Below the pieces are notes generated by a model. That model was not told the origin of the DNA. It searched no databases and saw nothing but the letters and a program-made list of their open reading frames with translations. A stretch of 64,000 nucleotides of DNA from an uncultured Clostridia bacterium (lineage in GTDB: Bacteria > Bacillota > Clostridia > Christensenellales > Borkfalkiaceae), in contig CALVWI010000009.1 of the NCBI GenBank assembly GCA_944367045.1, forward strand, positions 16,056-80,055, given 5' to 3'. Each line of letters begins with the position of its first letter. Position 1 is the stretch's first letter. The position numbers were made by a program, and so were the translations under genes. Shown here in pieces: positions 1 to 9,507 of the stretch.

Positions 1-29
1 TTGAAATTTCACGGAGTTTGGGCTATAAT
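1..29 (+). promoter_or_regulatory. SigA-type promoter of the ara operon
   Basis: TTGAAA at 1-6 and TATAAT at 24-29 are separated by 17 bp and lie about 50 bp before the kinase start. The leader between them and the gene contains a small GTGC/GCAC hairpin. No AraR-like palindrome was recognised; sequence upstream of base 1 is not visible. Confidence 0.7.
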
Positions 30-80
30 GTGATAGGTGCATAAGGCACATACATTACTAATTTTTCAGGGGGGTCTACT

Positions 81-1676
81 GTGGAAGACATCAGAAACGC
101 CATCGAGTGCGGAAAGACAGCGCTCGGCATCGAGTTTGGTTCCACGAGGATCAAGGCCGTTCTCGTCAACGAGAAGAACGAGCCCATCGCCTCGGGCAGC
201 CACACGTGGGAGAACCGTTTTGAAAACGGCATTTGGACTTATACGCTTGAGGACATCTGGACGGGCCTGCAGGACTGCTATTCCAACATGGCCTTTGCCG
301 TCGAGCATCAGTACGGCATCAAACTCAAGAAGATCGGCGCCATCGGCTTCTCGGCCATGATGCACGGCTACATGGTGTTCGATAAGGACGACAACCTGCT
401 CGTTCCCTTCCGCACCTGGCGCAACAACAACGCCGAGTACGCGGGGGACAAGCTCACCGAACTCTTCAACTATCACATTCCCGCGCGCTGGTCTATCGCT
501 CACCTCTATCAGGCGATCCTGAACGGCGAGGAGCACGTCAAGGACATCGTGTTCCAGACGACGCTCGAGGGCTACATCCATTGGATGCTGACGGGCAAGA
601 AGGTCATCGGCATCGGCGAGGCGTCGGGCATGTTCCCCGTCGACCCCGCGACCAAGCAGTACGACAAGGGCATGCTCGAGAAGTTCAATAACCTCGTCAA
701 GGGCAAAGTTCCCTTCAAGGTGGAGGACATCCTGCCGAAGATTTTGCTTGCAGGCGAGGACGCGGGCACGCTCACTGCGGAGGGCGCGAAGCTCCTCGAT
801 CCTTCGGGCACGCTGGAGCCCGGCATCCCGCTCTGCCCGCCCGAGGGCGACGCAGGCACGGGCATGGTCGCTACCAACTCCGTCAAGAAGCGCACGGGCA
901 ACGTCTCCGCGGGCACGAGCGTGTTCGCGATGATCGTGCTCGAAAAGCCGCTCTCGAAGCCCCACCCCGAGATCGATCTCGTCACGACGCCCGTCGGCGA
1001 CCTCGTCGGCATGGTCCACTGCAACAACTGCACGTCGGACATCAACGGCTGGGTGGATATGTTCGGCGAATTCGCGCACATCATCGGCGTGGATATCCCC
1101 AAGTGGAGGCTGTATGACGAGCTCTACTTCGAGTCCGAGAAGGGCGACAAGGACTGCGGCGGCCTCCTTGCATACAACTACGTCTCGGGCGAGCACGTCA
1201 CGCGCGTCGACGCGGGCAGGCCGCTCTTCGTTCGCACGAGCGAGAGCAAGTTCAACCTTGCCAACTTCATGCGCGCACATCTCTATACCGCGTTCGGCGC
1301 CCTCAAGGTGGGGTGCGACATCATGCTGCGCGAGGAGGGCGTCAAGCTCGACCGCATCACGGGCCACGGCGGCTTATTTAAGACCGAGCGCGTCGGCCAG
1401 AGCTATCTCGCCGCTGCCATCAACGCACCCGTCACCGTCATGAAGACGGCGGGCGAGGGCGGCGCATGGGGCATCGCCATCCTTGCAAACTACATGATCA
1501 GGAAGGAAGAGGGCGAGAGCCTCGAAGATTACCTCGAGAACAAGGTGTTCGCAGGGCAGGAGGGCGTCACGCTCGCTCCCGATCCCGAGAACGTCGCAGG
1601 GTTCGAGAAGTTCGCGGAGCGCTATGTCGCGGGCCTTCCCATCGTGCGCGAGGCAGTCGTTTCATTGAAAGATTGA
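81..1676 (+). CDS. FGGY-family carbohydrate kinase, probable L-ribulokinase
   Basis: 531-residue cytoplasmic sugar kinase of the FGGY family. Residues 15-26 ([12 protein letters not shown]) form the N-terminal phosphate-binding motif, and the C-terminal half carries the [13 protein letters not shown] segment typical of the second ATPase lobe. Its position directly ahead of araD and araA makes L-ribulose the likely substrate, phosphorylated to L-ribulose-5-phosphate; this is context, not a sequence-specific signature, and it is not close to the classical E. coli AraB. The start is GTG at 81, preceded by a G-rich ribosome site (AGGGGGG). First gene of the ara operon, 18 bp before araD. Xylulokinase is the main alternative. 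Confidence 0.85.
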   Translation: MEDIRNAIECGKTALGIEFGSTRIKAVLVNEKNEPIASGSHTWENRFENGIWTYTLEDIWTGLQDCYSNMAFAVEHQYGIKLKKIGAIGFSAMMHGYMVFDKDDNLLVPFRTWRNNNAEYAGDKLTELFNYHIPARWSIAHLYQAILNGEEHVKDIVFQTTLEGYIHWMLTGKKVIGIGEASGMFPVDPATKQYDKGMLEKFNNLVKGKVPFKVEDILPKILLAGEDAGTLTAEGAKLLDPSGTLEPGIPLCPPEGDAGTGMVATNSVKKRTGNVSAGTSVFAMIVLEKPLSKPHPEIDLVTTPVGDLVGMVHCNNCTSDINGWVDMFGEFAHIIGVDIPKWRLYDELYFESEKGDKDCGGLLAYNYVSGEHVTRVDAGRPLFVRTSESKFNLANFMRAHLYTAFGALKVGCDIMLREEGVKLDRITGHGGLFKTERVGQSYLAAAINAPVTVMKTAGEGGAWGIAILANYMIRKEEGESLEDYLENKVFAGQEGVTLAPDPENVAGFEKFAERYVAGLPIVREAVVSLKD

Positions 1677-1694
1677 CATTTCGGGAGGAATGAT

Positions 1695-2396
1695 ATGTTA
1701 GAAGCATTGAAAGAAAAGGTATTGAAGGCTAATCTCGACCTCGTGAAGCACAAGCTCGTGCTGTTCACGTGGGGCAACGTCTCCGAGATCGACCGCGAGA
1801 GCGGGCTCATCGTCATCAAGCCCTCGGGTGTCGAGTACGATGAGATGAAGGCGAGCGACATGGTCGTGGTCGACCTCAACGGCAAGGTGGTGGAGGGGGA
1901 TCTCCGTCCCTCGTCGGATACGCCCACCCACCTCGAACTCTACAAGGCGTTCCCCGACATCGGCGGCGTCACGCACACCCACTCGACGTTTGCGACCTCT
2001 TGGGCGCAGGCGGGCAGGAACATTCCCTTCTACGGCACCACGCACGCCGACTACTTCTACGGCGACATTCCCTGCGCACGCTCCCTGACGCGTGAGGAGA
2101 TCGAGGGCGAGTACGAGAAGAACACCGGCCTCGTCATCATCGAGAAGTTCCGCATGGAAGGGCTCAAGCCCCTCGAAGTGCCCGGCGTGCTCGTCAAGAG
2201 CCACGGCGTCTTTGCGTTCGGCAAGGACGGCGACAACTCCGTCTACAACGCGACGGTCATCGAGGAAGTCGCGAAGATGGCGACCATCACCGAGATCGTC
2301 AACCCCAACGTGGAGCGCGCAGACCAGTTCATGATGGACAAGCACTATTTGAGAAAGCACGGCAAGAACGCCTACTACGGACAGATCAAGCGGTGA
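1695..2396 (+). CDS. araD: L-ribulose-5-phosphate 4-epimerase
   Basis: 233-residue class II aldolase/epimerase fold protein that converts L-ribulose-5-phosphate to D-xylulose-5-phosphate. The THTHST motif and the later KSHGVFAFG segment supply the zinc-binding histidines expected in AraD, and the length matches the family (about 230). The [11 protein letters not shown] substrate loop is also present. The start ATG follows GGGAGGAATGAT. It sits between the probable ribulokinase and araA, so the kinase, epimerase and isomerase form a full L-arabinose to xylulose-5-phosphate route. Confidence in araD over fuculose aldolase comes mostly from this context. Confidence 0.93.
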   Translation: MLEALKEKVLKANLDLVKHKLVLFTWGNVSEIDRESGLIVIKPSGVEYDEMKASDMVVVDLNGKVVEGDLRPSSDTPTHLELYKAFPDIGGVTHTHSTFATSWAQAGRNIPFYGTTHADYFYGDIPCARSLTREEIEGEYEKNTGLVIIEKFRMEGLKPLEVPGVLVKSHGVFAFGKDGDNSVYNATVIEEVAKMATITEIVNPNVERADQFMMDKHYLRKHGKNAYYGQIKR

Positions 2397-2400
2397 GAAT

Positions 2401-2577
2401 ATGATCGAGACGGAAGTGATCGCATACACTCCCGACAGCCGTAAGCGTGCGAAGCGCATCGAAGAGATCGCCAACGCCCGCGAGGCGAAGGGGGACGTCC
2501 TTGTTTCCGCCCTTGCGACTCCCAACTGCGGGGTTATCCTTGTGTTCCGCACTCCGACGGATTCGGAGAGAAAATAA
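2401..2577 (+). CDS. Small hypothetical protein (58 aa) within the ara operon
   Basis: An uninterrupted 58-codon frame starts at an ATG 4 bp after the araD stop and ends 27 bp before araA. The product begins MIETEVIAYTPDS, is rich in Lys, Arg and Glu in its first half, and ends in a hydrophobic VILVF segment before a polar tail. Codon use resembles its neighbours. The ribosome site is weak, so translation probably depends on coupling to araD. It has no membrane segment or recognised domain, and no function can be given. It could be dispensable spacer sequence, but the tight packing argues for a real gene. Confidence 0.5.
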   Translation: MIETEVIAYTPDSRKRAKRIEEIANAREAKGDVLVSALATPNCGVILVFRTPTDSERK

Positions 2578-2604
2578 GATCAAAATAGGAATGAGGTAAT
2601 TTTT

Positions 2605-4083
2605 ATGAAACAGCTCAAGAACATGAAAGACTATGTCGTCTACTGGCTGACGGGCTCCCAGACGCTGTACGGCGACGATGTGCTCCAGCACGTTGCCCAG
2701 CACTCCGAGGAGATGGCGAACTACGTCAACGAGCACGTGCCCGTCACCGTCAAGTATCTGACCACCTGCAAGAGCTCGGAAGAGATCGTCGCAGCCGTGA
2801 AAAAGGTGAATGCGGACGACAACTGCATCGGTATCATCACGTGGTGCCACACCTTCTCGCCCGCCAAGATGTGGATCAAGGGCCTCAAGCTCCTGCAGAA
2901 GCCCATGCTCCACTTCGCGACGCAGTACAACGAGAGACTCCCTTACGACACCATCGACATGGACTTCATGAACGAGAACCAGGCTGCCCACGGCGACAGA
3001 GAGTTCGGCTACATCGTCTCCCGCCTCCGCATGGACAACAAGGTGGTCGTCGGCTACTATAAGGACCCCGAGGCGCTCAAGGAGATCGCTTCGTGGTGCA
3101 AGGTCGCAGCGGGCTACGCCTTCTCCAAGGACGTCAAGGTCTGCCGCTTCTCCGACAACATGCGCAACGTCGCCGTCACCGAGGGCGACAAGGTCGCGGC
3201 GCACATCGAGATGGGCTGGGAGGTCGACTACTATCCCATCGGCGATCTCGTGGACGTCATCGACACCATCACGGACGAGGAAGTGGACGCGCTCATGGCC
3301 GAGTACGCGAAGAAGTACACGATGGGCACCGACCGCATCGACGTCGTGCGCGAGCAGGCCAAGTATGAGATCGCCATCGACCGTTTCTGCACCGAGAACG
3401 GCGGCTACATCGGCATCGTCGACCACTTCGGCGCGCTTCACGGCCTCAACCAGCTGCCCGGTCTCGCCATTCAGGACCTGCAGGGCAAGGGCTACGGCTT
3501 CGGCGCAGAGGGCGACTGGAAGATCGCAGCGCTCGGCGCGGTCATGCAGTACATGGCAGGGCAGAAGGGCACTGGCCTCATGGAGGACTACACCTATGAC
3601 CTCGTCGACGGCCTCTGCCTCGGCGCGCACATGCTCGAAGTTTCCCCTCAGTTCGCCTCCACCAAGCCCGAGATCCAGGTGCATCCTCTCGGCATCGGCG
3701 GCAAGTCCGATCCCGCCCGCCTCGTCTTCGAGGGCATCGAGTCTCCCGAAGCCATCGCGGTCTCCATGGTCGACATGGGCGACAGGATCCGCCTCATCGT
3801 GCAGAAGATCGAGCTCGTGAAGTATCCCCACAAGATGCCCAAACTTCCCGTTGCGGGCTGCATGTGGAAGTATAAGCCCAACTTCAAGGAGGGCGTCGCG
3901 GCATGGATCTATGCGGGCGGCGCGCACCACACCGTCGTCTCCTCCGTCGTCACCGCTCAGGAGATGGTGGACCTCGGCAATATGTGGGGCATGGAAGTCG
4001 TCCTCATCGACGAGAACACCAAGATCGAGGACTTCAAGAAGCAGCTCATGTGGTCGGATCAGATCTGGAAGACCAAGCTTTGA
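2605..4083 (+). CDS. araA: L-arabinose isomerase
   Basis: 492-residue cytoplasmic isomerase that interconverts L-arabinose and L-ribulose using a divalent metal. The length and the family landmarks match AraA: an N-terminal YWLTGSQTLYG stretch, the GIITWCHTFSPAKMWI segment, DFMNENQAAHGDREFG, and a C-terminal AGGAHHTVVS segment containing the metal-site histidines. It starts with ATG after an AATGAGGTAA leader and ends immediately before an intrinsic terminator, which marks the end of the ara transcription unit. No arabinose transporter is visible nearby. Confidence 0.97.
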   Translation: MKQLKNMKDYVVYWLTGSQTLYGDDVLQHVAQHSEEMANYVNEHVPVTVKYLTTCKSSEEIVAAVKKVNADDNCIGIITWCHTFSPAKMWIKGLKLLQKPMLHFATQYNERLPYDTIDMDFMNENQAAHGDREFGYIVSRLRMDNKVVVGYYKDPEALKEIASWCKVAAGYAFSKDVKVCRFSDNMRNVAVTEGDKVAAHIEMGWEVDYYPIGDLVDVIDTITDEEVDALMAEYAKKYTMGTDRIDVVREQAKYEIAIDRFCTENGGYIGIVDHFGALHGLNQLPGLAIQDLQGKGYGFGAEGDWKIAALGAVMQYMAGQKGTGLMEDYTYDLVDGLCLGAHMLEVSPQFASTKPEIQVHPLGIGGKSDPARLVFEGIESPEAIAVSMVDMGDRIRLIVQKIELVKYPHKMPKLPVAGCMWKYKPNFKEGVAAWIYAGGAHHTVVSSVVTAQEMVDLGNMWGMEVVLIDENTKIEDFKKQLMWSDQIWKTKL

Positions 4084-4101
4084 GTTTGAACCGAAAGAGC
4101 G

Positions 4102-4132
4102 CGGGGCGGTACGGCGTACTGCCCCGTCTTTT
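4102..4132 (+). terminator. Intrinsic terminator after araA
   Basis: An 11-bp stem (CGGGGCGGTAC paired with GTACTGCCCCG, one G-T pair) with a GGC loop is followed by TCTTTT. It separates the ara operon from the alpha-galactosidase. Confidence 0.8.
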
Positions 4133-4185
4133 ATGTCTTGCCGCGTTAGGTGCGGCGGCGCGCGGAGCTTCGCGCGGGAGGAATC

Positions 4186-6243
4186 ATGTTTGAAAAACGC
4201 TATGTCTTCGGCGATACCGCGGCCGTTTACCGCGAGGTGCCCGTCGAAGGCCATGAAAATAAGACGACCATCGGTCTCGGCCTCTATCCTGCGGGCGAGG
4301 AACCCGCGAACGTTCCCATGGACGCGCTCATTCAGGCGGCGTTCACGGGCGACGAGACGCTCATCGACTACACCCTCGGCGTCACCATGCGAAACCGCGA
4401 GGGAACGCTTTTGCATGTCGAGGAGCAGGCGGCGGACGAGAGGGGCGTTGTGACCCGCCTCCATGACGGCAGGGGAAACGTCTACACCCATCACCTCGAA
4501 TTCAGCCCCGAGACGGGCGTGTTCACAATTTGGGTCGAGTACGCCAACCTGACGGGGAAGGCACAGACGCTCGAGAGTCTGCAGAGCTTCTCCATAAGCG
4601 GCATTTCGGCCGTGAAGGGGGAGAGGGCGACGCTTGCGGGATTGAAACTGCACCGCATGACGAGCGCGTGGTCGCGCGAGTGCCGCCTTCAGGAGGACAC
4701 CTTCGCGAATTTGGGCCTCGACACGAGCTGGGCGCGCTACGGCGTGAAGTGCGAACGCTTCGGCGAAGTGGGTACGATGGCAAACCGCGGTCACTTCCCG
4801 TTTGCCGCCATCGAGGACGAAGCGCGGCACATCGTGTGGGCGGCGGAGATGGAGGCCCCCGGCGCATGGCAGATGGAGGTCTACGCCGAGAAGGAGACGT
4901 GCGCGCTCTCGGGCGGGCAGGCGGACTATGAGTTCGGCCATTGGCGCAAGACCGTCGCCCCCGGGGAGAACTTCACGACGCACAGGGCGTTCGTGACGGT
5001 GAAGAAATCCCTTCTCGACTGCTGCAACGCCTTTGTCTCGGAGCAGGAGCGCAAGCTCGTCGTGCCCGCAAGCGAGGAGCAGATGCCCGTGCTCTTCAAT
5101 GAGTACTGCACGACGTGGGGGTGCCCCTCGGCGGAGAATATCCGCGCTATCTTAAAGGCCATCGAGCCCTTTCCCATCGATACCTTCGTCATCGACTGCG
5201 GGTGGTACAAGCCGGACGACAAGGGCTGGTGCAACGCCATCGGCGACTGGCGGCAGAGCCGTGCGCTCTTCCCCGACGGTATCAAGGCGGTCGCGGAGGA
5301 CATCCGTGCGGCGGGTAAGATCCCCGGCATCTGGTTCGAGTTCGAAGTCGCGGGCAGAGACAGCGACTGCTTTTGGGACGAAGGCAAGCTCTTAAAGCGC
5401 GACGGGCGCGTCATCACGGGCAAGAACCGCCGCTTCCTCGACCTGCGCCTTCCCAAAGTCCAAGAGTATCTGAAGGAAAAGATGCTCGACTTCCTCAAGG
5501 ACAACGGCTTTGAGTATATCAAGATCGACTACAACGACAGTCTCGGCATCGGGTGCGACAGCGCGGACGGCGCGGCTCCGGGCGAGGGCGGACGTCAAAT
5601 CGCCGAGGAGAGCCTTGTATGGCTCGACTGCCTCAAGGAGACCGTGCCCGACATCGTCATCGAGAACTGCTCCTCGGGCGGCAGCCGCATCGAGCCTCTA
5701 CGCATGAGCAAGGTCTCCATGTGCTCCTTCTCGGACGCGCACGAGTGCAACGAGATCCCGCTCGTCGCCGCCAACGTCTCCCGCGTCATTCCCGCGCGTC
5801 AGATGCAGATTTGGGCGGTGCTCCGCGAGGGGGAGAGCGTCTCCCGCACGGTGTATTCGCTCTGCGCCGCCATGATGGGCCGCATCTGCCTCTCGGGCGA
5901 CGTGCTGCACCTCACAGAGGAGCGCATTGCCCTCATCAAGGACGGCCTCGACTTCTACCGCGAGGTCAAGGACATCGTGCGCTTCGGCAAGATCACCTGC
6001 ATCGACAACACGGTGGAGTACTACCGCGACCCTCAGGGCAGGCAGGTGTATGAGAAGGAATACGAGGGCAAAAAGCTCGTCATCGTGCATTTCCTCGAAA
6101 GCGAGGAGCGGCTCACGCTTCCCATGGGCGGCTATACCGTGAAGCGGGCGTTCACCGACCTTCCCTATACGGCGGCGGAGGAACTCAGGATCGAGGGCAG
6201 GCCCTTCACCGCGGCGGCCTTCCTTCTGGAGAAGGGCGTTTGA
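4186..6243 (+). CDS. GH36 alpha-galactosidase
   Basis: 685-residue cytoplasmic enzyme without a signal peptide that releases terminal alpha-galactose from oligosaccharides or galactolipids. The start at 4186 is chosen because GGGAGGAATC precedes it. An N-terminal beta-sandwich precedes a TIM barrel with the GH36/clan-D landmarks: VIDCGWYKPDDKGW, the nucleophile Asp448 in YIKIDYND, and the acid/base Asp517 in CSFSDAHECNE. The ENCSSGG segment before it binds galactose. Length is near the bacterial GH36 norm (about 700). Galactose released could feed the gal operon at 55.7-59.4 kb. Confidence 0.93.
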   Translation: MFEKRYVFGDTAAVYREVPVEGHENKTTIGLGLYPAGEEPANVPMDALIQAAFTGDETLIDYTLGVTMRNREGTLLHVEEQAADERGVVTRLHDGRGNVYTHHLEFSPETGVFTIWVEYANLTGKAQTLESLQSFSISGISAVKGERATLAGLKLHRMTSAWSRECRLQEDTFANLGLDTSWARYGVKCERFGEVGTMANRGHFPFAAIEDEARHIVWAAEMEAPGAWQMEVYAEKETCALSGGQADYEFGHWRKTVAPGENFTTHRAFVTVKKSLLDCCNAFVSEQERKLVVPASEEQMPVLFNEYCTTWGCPSAENIRAILKAIEPFPIDTFVIDCGWYKPDDKGWCNAIGDWRQSRALFPDGIKAVAEDIRAAGKIPGIWFEFEVAGRDSDCFWDEGKLLKRDGRVITGKNRRFLDLRLPKVQEYLKEKMLDFLKDNGFEYIKIDYNDSLGIGCDSADGAAPGEGGRQIAEESLVWLDCLKETVPDIVIENCSSGGSRIEPLRMSKVSMCSFSDAHECNEIPLVAANVSRVIPARQMQIWAVLREGESVSRTVYSLCAAMMGRICLSGDVLHLTEERIALIKDGLDFYREVKDIVRFGKITCIDNTVEYYRDPQGRQVYEKEYEGKKLVIVHFLESEERLTLPMGGYTVKRAFTDLPYTAAEELRIEGRPFTAAAFLLEKGV

Positions 6244-6304
6244 GCGGTTCCCGCACTGCGGCGGCGTTCCTCTTGGAGCGCAACTGAAAATTTTGTGAAT
6301 ATGA

Positions 6305-6342
6305 GCTCGGGCATTGACTTTTGGTGCCCGAGCCATTATAAT
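6305..6342 (+). promoter_or_regulatory. Promoter with the -35 box inside a perfect inverted repeat
   Basis: TTGACT at 6314-6319 and TATAAT at 6337-6342 with 17-bp spacing drive the pyrophosphorylase gene. The arms GCTCGGGCA (6305-6313) and TGCCCGAGC (6325-6333) are exact reverse complements, and the -35 box lies in the intervening 11 bases. It may be an operator, or the tail hairpin of the upstream transcript. Confidence 0.75.
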
Positions 6343-6374
6343 AGAGAGGAAGTTTTTAGTCTCGGGAGGACAAA

Positions 6375-7598
6375 ATGGACCGCTTGGAACGCGTCAGGGC
6401 GCTTCTCAAAAATCACGGTCAGGAACATCTCCTTGCCTTTTGGGGGGAGCTCGACGCGGCGGCGCGCGAGGAACTGCTCAACGAGATCGAACACATCGAT
6501 TGGAACATGCTCTCCCCCGGGGCGCACATTCAGCCCGTGAAGGGGGAGATATCGCCCATCGAGGGGCTGCTCGTGCCCGAGATCGAAGCGCGGCGCGAAG
6601 AGTTCGCTGCGGCGGGCAAGAAGGCCATTCAAGAGGGCAAAGTCGCCGCCCTGCTGCTTGCGGGCGGGCAGGGGACGCGCCTCGGCTACGCGGGGGCAAA
6701 GGGCACGGTGGACATCGGCATCACCCGCCCCCTCTACATCTACGAGTGCCTCATCGAGAATCTCTTGAAGGTCACAAACGAGTGCGGCGCGTATGTGCCC
6801 CTCTACATCATGACGAGCGACAAGACGGACGCGGAGACGCGTGCGTTTTTGAAGGAGCACGCCTATTTCGGCTATCCCGAGGGAGAGGTGCGCTTTTTTT
6901 TGCAGGATATGGCCCCCGCGACCGACTTTTCAGGCAACATTTTGCTCGAAGGGAAGGGGCGGCTCGCGCTCTCGCCCAACGGAAACGGCGGGTGTTTCTC
7001 CTCGCTCCGCCGTGCGGGGCTGTGGGAGGAGGCGAAAAACCGCGGCGTGGAGTGGTTCAACGTCTTTGCCGTGGATAACGTCCTGCAGCGCATCGCCGAC
7101 CCCGTCTTTGTGGGCGCGACGCTGCTTTCGGGCAAGAACTGCGGCGCAAAGTTTGTGAAAAAGTGCGCGCCGCACGAACGGGTGGGCGTCCTCTGCAAAC
7201 GGGGCGGCTTGCCCGATGTGGTGGAGTACTATGAACTCCCCGAAGAGATGGCGAATTTGCGCGATGAAAGGGGGGAGCTCGTCTACTCCTTCGGCGTCAT
7301 TTTAAACTATCTCTTCAGGCGCGAGACGCTCGAGCGCATCGAACAAAGCGCTATTCCAGTGCATCACGCGAAGAAGAAGGTGCCGTACCTCAACGAGGCG
7401 GGCGAGCTCGTTCACCCCGAGACGGAGAACGCCGTCAAGTACGAGACGCTCGTCGTCGACGTTGTGAGGCTCATGGGCTCTTGCCTTCCCTTCGAGGCGG
7501 TACGGGAGAGAGAATTTGCCCCCATCAAGAACGCGTCGGGCGCGGACAGCATTGCCTCCGCCCGTGAACTTTTACAAAAAAACGGAGTGAAACTATAA
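6375..7598 (+). CDS. UDPGP-type UDP-sugar (N-acetylglucosamine/glucose/galactose) pyrophosphorylase
   Basis: 407-residue nucleotidyltransferase of the UDPGP/UAP family, best known from eukaryotes and found in some Firmicutes. The nucleotide-binding signature LLAGGQGTRLGYAGAKG lies near residue 100; LSPNGNGG and the later VKKCAPHERVG segment also fit the family. It should join UTP with a hexose or N-acetylhexosamine 1-phosphate. Which sugar it prefers cannot be read from sequence; its place among alpha-galactosidase and arabinofuranosidase genes suggests UDP-glucose/galactose metabolism. It has its own promoter, and its stop shares one base with the next start. Confidence 0.85.
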   Translation: MDRLERVRALLKNHGQEHLLAFWGELDAAAREELLNEIEHIDWNMLSPGAHIQPVKGEISPIEGLLVPEIEARREEFAAAGKKAIQEGKVAALLLAGGQGTRLGYAGAKGTVDIGITRPLYIYECLIENLLKVTNECGAYVPLYIMTSDKTDAETRAFLKEHAYFGYPEGEVRFFLQDMAPATDFSGNILLEGKGRLALSPNGNGGCFSSLRRAGLWEEAKNRGVEWFNVFAVDNVLQRIADPVFVGATLLSGKNCGAKFVKKCAPHERVGVLCKRGGLPDVVEYYELPEEMANLRDERGELVYSFGVILNYLFRRETLERIEQSAIPVHHAKKKVPYLNEAGELVHPETENAVKYETLVVDVVRLMGSCLPFEAVREREFAPIKNASGADSIASARELLQKNGVKL

Positions 7599-7945
7599 TG
7601 GAAGAACAGGCCTCTCAGGTGACCATGGACTTTGCGCAGCAGCTCATCGATTTGAGCCGCGTCATCGTCGACATCTTCAAGTCGAACGATCTCGACAAAC
7701 TCCCCGAGATGAACCGCATCATCAAGGAGATGTACCGCCTTCAGCATGGCAGCGAGGATCCCGCCATGCAGACCATCGACGTGGAGGCGAACGTCATCTA
7801 CACCAATTTCGATATGCTCGTCAAGGTCTTAAAGACGGCGGAGAAGGAGAGCGACCTTGAAAGCCTTCAGAACGCCGTCAACAAATTTTTGCACAACATC
7901 AACGAGGCCACGGTGAATATCGCCGCGATGTTCGGCCTCGTTTAA
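7598..7945 (+). CDS. Conserved-looking hypothetical helical protein
   Basis: 115-residue acidic, predicted all-helical cytoplasmic protein with no membrane segment, cysteine motif or recognised domain. Its ATG overlaps the TAA of the pyrophosphorylase by one base, and GH51 starts 13 bp downstream, so it is translationally coupled inside this operon. The pattern QTIDVEANVIYTNFDML in the middle and a C-terminal NINEATVNIAAMFGLV segment suggest a helical bundle, possibly dimeric. I do not recognise the family and assign no function. Codon use and packing make it a confident gene. Confidence 0.75.
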   Translation: MEEQASQVTMDFAQQLIDLSRVIVDIFKSNDLDKLPEMNRIIKEMYRLQHGSEDPAMQTIDVEANVIYTNFDMLVKVLKTAEKESDLESLQNAVNKFLHNINEATVNIAAMFGLV

Positions 7946-7958
7946 TAGGGAGGAAACC

Positions 7959-9482
7959 ATGAAGACGAAAATTTTTGCCGATGCCAACCTGCGGGTGGGC
8001 GAGATCGACCGAAACCTGTTCGGCTCGTTCATCGAGCACCTCGGAAGAGCGGTCTACGAGGGCATCTATGAGCCCGGCCACCCCACGGCCGACGAGAACG
8101 GCTTCCGAGGCGACGTGTTGGAGCTCATCAAGGAGCTCAACGTGCCCATCGTGCGCTACCCCGGAGGGAACTTCCTCTCGGGCTACGACTGGCGCGACGG
8201 CATCGGCCCGCGAGACAAGCGCCCGACCCGCCTCGATCTCGCGTGGTTCTCGACGGAGACCAACGAGTTTGGCACGGACGAGTTCATGAAGTGGTGCAAG
8301 AAGGCGGGCATCACGCCCATGATGGCCGTCAATATGGGCACGGGGACCATCTTAGACGCCGCGCACCTCGTCGAATACTGCAACCATGCGGGCGGCACGA
8401 CCATCTCCGATCTGCGCCGCGCAAACGGGGCGGAGGAGCCATACAACGTCAAGTACTGGTGCATCGGCAACGAGATGGACGGCCCTTGGCAGACGGGGCA
8501 CCTTTCGGCCGACGAGTACGGCAAGAAGGCGCTCGAGGCCGCGAAGGTCATGCGCTGGACGAACGGCGAGTACGAAAAGAACGCGCCGCACGACTTGAAG
8601 CTCATCGTCTCGGGCTCTTCCAACCACGAGATGAAGTCCTTCCCCGAGTGGGACAGGGTCGTCCTCGAGCACACCTACGAGGCCGTCGACTACCTCTCCA
8701 TGCACCGGTACTATCAGTACGACGAGGACAGGAAGCGCCCCTTGGAGGACTTCCTCGGCTCCGCGGACGACATGAACGAGTACATCGGCACCTTGAAGGC
8801 GACCATCGAGTACGTCCGCGCGAAGGTTCGTTCGACGCGGCACCTCAAGATCAGCTTCGACGAGTGGAACATCTGGACGGTGGACGCGCCGAGAAACGAG
8901 CCGCTCTGGAAGAAGGCGCCGCACCTTTTGGAGGACGTCTACACCTTCCGCGACGCGCTCGTCTTTGCGGGCCTCATGAATACGCTCCTCAACAACTGCG
9001 ACGTCGTCAAGATCGCCTGCCTCGCACAGCTCGTCAACGTCATCGCGCCCATCATGACCAAGAAGGGCGGCGGCACCTTCAAGCAGGCGTCCTTCTATCC
9101 CTTCCGCTACCTTGCGGGCAACGCCTCGGGCGAGGCGGTCCGCACCTTTTCGGATACCGACACCTTCGAGAATATGTACGGCACGGCGCGGTACATCAAC
9201 GAGGCCGTCACGCACGACAGGGCAAAGCGCGAGGTGTGCGTCTCTCTCTGCAATTACAGCCAGGAGGCGCGCGACGTGGAGCTCGAGCTGCGCTCCTTCG
9301 GCACGCTCAAGGCCAAGGAGTACGTTCGTATGACGAACAATGATTTGGACGCCGTCAACGGCTTCGACCACCCCGACACCGTCAAGCCCGAAATTTTGGA
9401 CGTGCCTGCGGTGAAGGACGGCTCGCTCGTCTCGCTCACTCTCGCGCCCATGAGCTGGAGCTTCGTCCGCTTCACCTATTGA
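7959..9482 (+). CDS. GH51 alpha-L-arabinofuranosidase
   Basis: 507-residue intracellular enzyme that removes alpha-L-arabinofuranosyl residues from arabino-oligosaccharides. The acid/base is Glu172 in GNEMDGPWQTG and the nucleophile is Glu302 in SFDEWNIW, close to the positions known for bacterial GH51 enzymes. FGSFIEHLGRAVYEGIYEPG near the N-terminus and the RYPGGNFLSGYDW loop are family hallmarks. It has no signal peptide, so substrates must be imported. The ATG follows GGGAGGAAACC. The arabinose it frees would enter the araA/kinase/araD route encoded 4 kb upstream. Confidence 0.97.
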   Translation: MKTKIFADANLRVGEIDRNLFGSFIEHLGRAVYEGIYEPGHPTADENGFRGDVLELIKELNVPIVRYPGGNFLSGYDWRDGIGPRDKRPTRLDLAWFSTETNEFGTDEFMKWCKKAGITPMMAVNMGTGTILDAAHLVEYCNHAGGTTISDLRRANGAEEPYNVKYWCIGNEMDGPWQTGHLSADEYGKKALEAAKVMRWTNGEYEKNAPHDLKLIVSGSSNHEMKSFPEWDRVVLEHTYEAVDYLSMHRYYQYDEDRKRPLEDFLGSADDMNEYIGTLKATIEYVRAKVRSTRHLKISFDEWNIWTVDAPRNEPLWKKAPHLLEDVYTFRDALVFAGLMNTLLNNCDVVKIACLAQLVNVIAPIMTKKGGGTFKQASFYPFRYLAGNASGEAVRTFSDTDTFENMYGTARYINEAVTHDRAKREVCVSLCNYSQEARDVELELRSFGTLKAKEYVRMTNNDLDAVNGFDHPDTVKPEILDVPAVKDGSLVSLTLAPMSWSFVRFTY

Positions 9483-9507
9483 CGGGCAAGCGCACATAGG
9501 ATAAATT

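Noticed and set aside
2386-4983. An 865-codon minus-strand frame over araA and the alpha-galactosidase
   Set aside because: Antisense shadow of araA and GH36, both of which have complete family motifs and ribosome sites.
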